Assembly (NCBI GenBank): GCA_023228745.1
Contig: JALOAP010000239.1
Location: 1 to 5,290, forward strand
From: Dehalococcoidia bacterium
Lineage (GTDB): Bacteria > Chloroflexota > Dehalococcoidia > Tepidiformales > Tepidiformaceae
Length of the DNA: 5,290 bases
Reading direction: 5' to 3'
Positions 4,412 to 5,290 of the stretch are shown here, piece by piece. The translations under genes and the position numbers were made by a program. Below the pieces are notes generated by a model that was not told the DNA's origin, did no database searches, and worked only from the letters and a program-made list of their open reading frames with translations. The number at the start of each line of letters is the position of its first letter. Positions within the stretch are counted from its first letter, which is position 1.

Positions 4412-4618
4412 ATGGCGCTCCATCAATATGAGTTCGTCGGCCCCGGCGTTTATCAGAGCTTGGTCCAGCATGGATTTATAATGGACATCGAGGCCGAACG
4501 CGAATCGAGCTACGGCGAAGCAATGAAGGGGGTGTCCTTCAGGGAGCTTATCGCGCCGCGCCCGATCCGATATGGATCGCCGTCTGCGATCCGATACCAT
4601 ACCCTTATCCTGAGATGA
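4412..4618 (+). CDS. Hypothetical protein, 68 residues
   Basis: No family recognised. ATG 4412 has a strong ribosome binding site, AAAGGAGGG, six bases upstream, which is the best support for a real gene. The N-terminus (MALHQYEFVGPGVYQSL) looks globular. A charged middle, EAERESSYGEAMKG, precedes a basic, proline-containing end, APRPIRYGSP. It is transcribed divergently from the minus-strand operon. A TATA-like TATAAAGA at 4329-4336 could start its message, giving a leader of about 55 bases that contains the hairpin at 4364-4392. After the stop come several further in-frame stops and then the promoter of the next operon, so it appears to be a single-gene unit. Confidence 0.6.
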   Translation: MALHQYEFVGPGVYQSLVQHGFIMDIEAERESSYGEAMKGVSFRELIAPRPIRYGSPSAIRYHTLILR

Positions 4619-4647
4619 TAAATAGTTTGTGGTTAAGATAGAGGGAA

Positions 4648-4684
4648 AGATAGATATATGATCAGATAGATAGATGGTGGCATG
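4648..4684 (+). promoter_or_regulatory. Leaderless promoter flanked by agatagat repeats
   Basis: GATATATG (4653-4660), preceded by the purine-rich GGGAAAGA as a BRE, is centred about 26 bases before ATG 4682, the spacing expected if transcription starts at the start codon. The 8-mer agatagat occurs at 4648-4655 and 4664-4671, flanking and touching the TATA box. It is a candidate operator, perhaps for autoregulation by the ribbon-helix-helix gene that follows. Confidence 0.62.
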
Positions 4685-4831
4685 TCTGAAAGACTGACAG
4701 ATGGCGTCGCCGTCAAGTTGACGCCGTATGTGAGGGCGGAACTTGAAGCCGTGGCTAGAGGGAAGGGAAAACCCATGTCCGAAGTCGCCAGGGAGTACAT
4801 CCTGGACGGCCTGGAGAGGGAGGAGAAATGA
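4682..4831 (+). CDS. Ribbon-helix-helix (CopG/Arc-type) regulator
   Basis: A 49-residue protein of the minimal ribbon-helix-helix size. A strand at GVAVKL (8-13) would insert into the DNA major groove as a dimer. Helix A (about PYVRAELEAVARG, 15-27), a turn with GKP, and helix B, MSEVAREYILDGL (32-44), follow. The helix-B pattern Ser-Glu-Val-Ala-Arg is typical of CopG/Arc relatives. The ATG lies at the predicted transcription start, so the message is probably leaderless; GGTGG just before it is too close to act as a normal ribosome binding site. The stop overlaps the next ATG (ATGA). Likely a transcriptional repressor of its own operon, of the divergent replication operon, or both. A role as antitoxin cannot be excluded. 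Confidence 0.86.
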   Translation: MSERLTDGVAVKLTPYVRAELEAVARGKGKPMSEVAREYILDGLEREEK

Positions 4832-5010
4832 TCCCCCGCCGCAACCTCGTCGCCGCCTATGCCGCCACCGTCCAGCACCACGCGGCGGCGGGCAACGCCA
4901 GAGGAGCGAGGGATAATCTGGTGGCGATGATCCTGGTGGAGATCGCCGGGAGGGGCACAAGATTGGGAGACGCGCCGAAGAAGGGCGCCGGAGACCCCGG
5001 CGCGAGGTGA
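4828..5010 (+). CDS. Hypothetical protein, 60 residues
   Basis: No family recognised. It starts at the ATGA overlap with the ribbon-helix-helix gene, with GGAGGAG four to seven bases upstream, so both are probably translated together. The N-terminal two thirds is Ala-rich and helical (LVAAYAATVQHHAAAGNARGARDNL, seen in parts as AAYAATVQ and ARDNLVAMILVEIAG). The C-terminal third, GTRLGDAPKKGAGDPGAR, is basic, Gly/Pro-rich and probably disordered. If the first gene is an antitoxin, this would be the toxin position, but no toxin motif is seen. Confidence 0.6.
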   Translation: MIPRRNLVAAYAATVQHHAAAGNARGARDNLVAMILVEIAGRGTRLGDAPKKGAGDPGAR

Positions 5011-5014
5011 TGGC

Positions 5015-5200
5015 GTGAAAGAAGGCGACACAATGCGGGTCAAGGTCTATCACCACATCCAGGGAGTGACCTTCGCGGCCTGGGAAAATGTAAAGATACT
5101 CTTCATCTGTCGTCCTGGAGGGGTCCGAGTCAAGTGGGCCGATGGGACAATCTCGATGGTGGAGGAAAAAAACCTGATGCCGGCAGAGGCCACCCCATGA
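5015..5200 (+). CDS. Hypothetical beta-rich protein, 61 residues
   Basis: No family recognised. Start is GTG 5015, because GAGGTGA lies five bases upstream; an internal ATG at 5033 has no comparable site. The sequence alternates short hydrophobic strands: MRVKVYHHI, NVKILFICR, GVRVKWADG and TISMVEEKNL. This suggests a small beta-barrel of the SH3-like kind, often seen in small phage and plasmid proteins. It begins four bases after the stop of the 60-residue ORF and its stop overlaps the next ATG (ATGA), placing it third in the plus-strand operon. Confidence 0.68.
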   Translation: MKEGDTMRVKVYHHIQGVTFAAWENVKILFICRPGGVRVKWADGTISMVEEKNLMPAEATP

Positions 5201-5286
5201 CCGCCGCCACCATCGCCGACCTGGAGGGAGATCTGGAAGAGGTCGTTGGAATAGAATATTATTCTATCTTTATGCCGAGATCCTGA
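5197..5286 (+). CDS. Short acidic ORF, 29 residues
   Basis: It begins at an ATGA overlap with the preceding gene and ends at TGA 5284-5286. The N-terminal two thirds (TIADLEGDLEEVVGIE) is an acidic helix. The end, YYSIFMPRS, is encoded by markedly AT-rich DNA that holds a palindrome, so the coding sequence may have been cut short by insertion of other DNA here. No ribosome binding site better than the coupling itself is seen. Either a real small peptide or the remnant of a longer gene. Confidence 0.4.
   Translation: MTAATIADLEGDLEEVVGIEYYSIFMPRS
5251..5267. repeat. AT-rich palindrome ATAGAAT-att-ATTCTAT
   Basis: Perfect 7-bp inverted arms around a 3-bp spacer, in an AT-rich patch unlike the GC-richer genes to its left. 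It is followed by ttta. Possible uses are an operator for a dimeric regulator, part of a promoter for genes beyond the window, or a recombination edge. Confidence 0.4.
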
Positions 5287-5290
5287 TTTA

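Noticed and set aside
4637..4676. GATA repeats as a CRISPR array or plain microsatellite
   Set aside because: Units are four bases with no spacers, and their placement around a TATA box is better explained as promoter structure.
4274..5056. Long 260-codon open frame on the minus strand
   Set aside because: It lies antisense to the 49-, 60- and 68-residue plus-strand genes, which have proper promoters or binding sites, and runs through both promoter regions. Its product is low-complexity, rich in Ser, Arg and Pro. It is a shadow frame.

Overview
The window looks like part of a mobile element (plasmid, virus or integrated element) of a euryarchaeon, probably a methanogen or a relative. Three things point to Archaea. 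First, TATA-like boxes lie about 26 bases upstream of start codons, as expected for leaderless transcripts. Second, internal genes carry GGAGG/GAGGTGA-type ribosome binding sites and overlap stop-to-start. Third, protein parts resemble archaeal replication proteins (a PriL-like iron-sulfur domain and a GINS B-domain). The element type is open because no integrase, capsid, terminase or partition gene is visible. Assignment to a genus is not possible from this sequence alone.

Minus strand, about 4333 down to 1: one long apparent operon. It starts at a promoter with a tandem 10-bp repeat over the predicted transcription start. In transcription order it encodes a small charged protein, a CxxC/CxxC zinc protein, a ribbon-helix-helix-like protein, a 55-residue fragment carrying the DNA-methyltransferase motif TSPPYF, a 711-residue D5-type SF3 helicase with an N-terminal PriL/PriCT-like cysteine domain, a 54-residue stand-alone GINS B-domain-like protein, a glutaredoxin-like protein, a winged-helix protein, an unrecognised 82-residue protein, a two-helix membrane protein and a 26-residue peptide. 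Three micro-ORFs of 12, 11 and 16 codons fill the gaps between the GINS-like, glutaredoxin-like and winged-helix genes. Nearly all junctions are ATGA, TGATG or TAAATG. The operon ends at two oligo-T tracts at the left edge.

Plus strand, 4412 to 5286: a 68-residue unknown gene sits behind a GC-rich hairpin. It is followed by a second operon with a leaderless promoter, opening with a 49-residue ribbon-helix-helix protein and continuing with three small coupled ORFs of unknown function. The last of these contains an AT-rich palindrome.

Working model (inference): the minus-strand operon is a replication module. The helicase would open the element's origin, and the PriL-like and GINS-like domains would connect it to host primase or the host replicative helicase, because no catalytic primase domain is visible here. 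The strongest non-coding signal is a nested inverted repeat with six TGTGAG copies inside the 3' part of the helicase gene (1604-1716), a candidate replication origin similar in logic to iterons inside phage lambda gene O.
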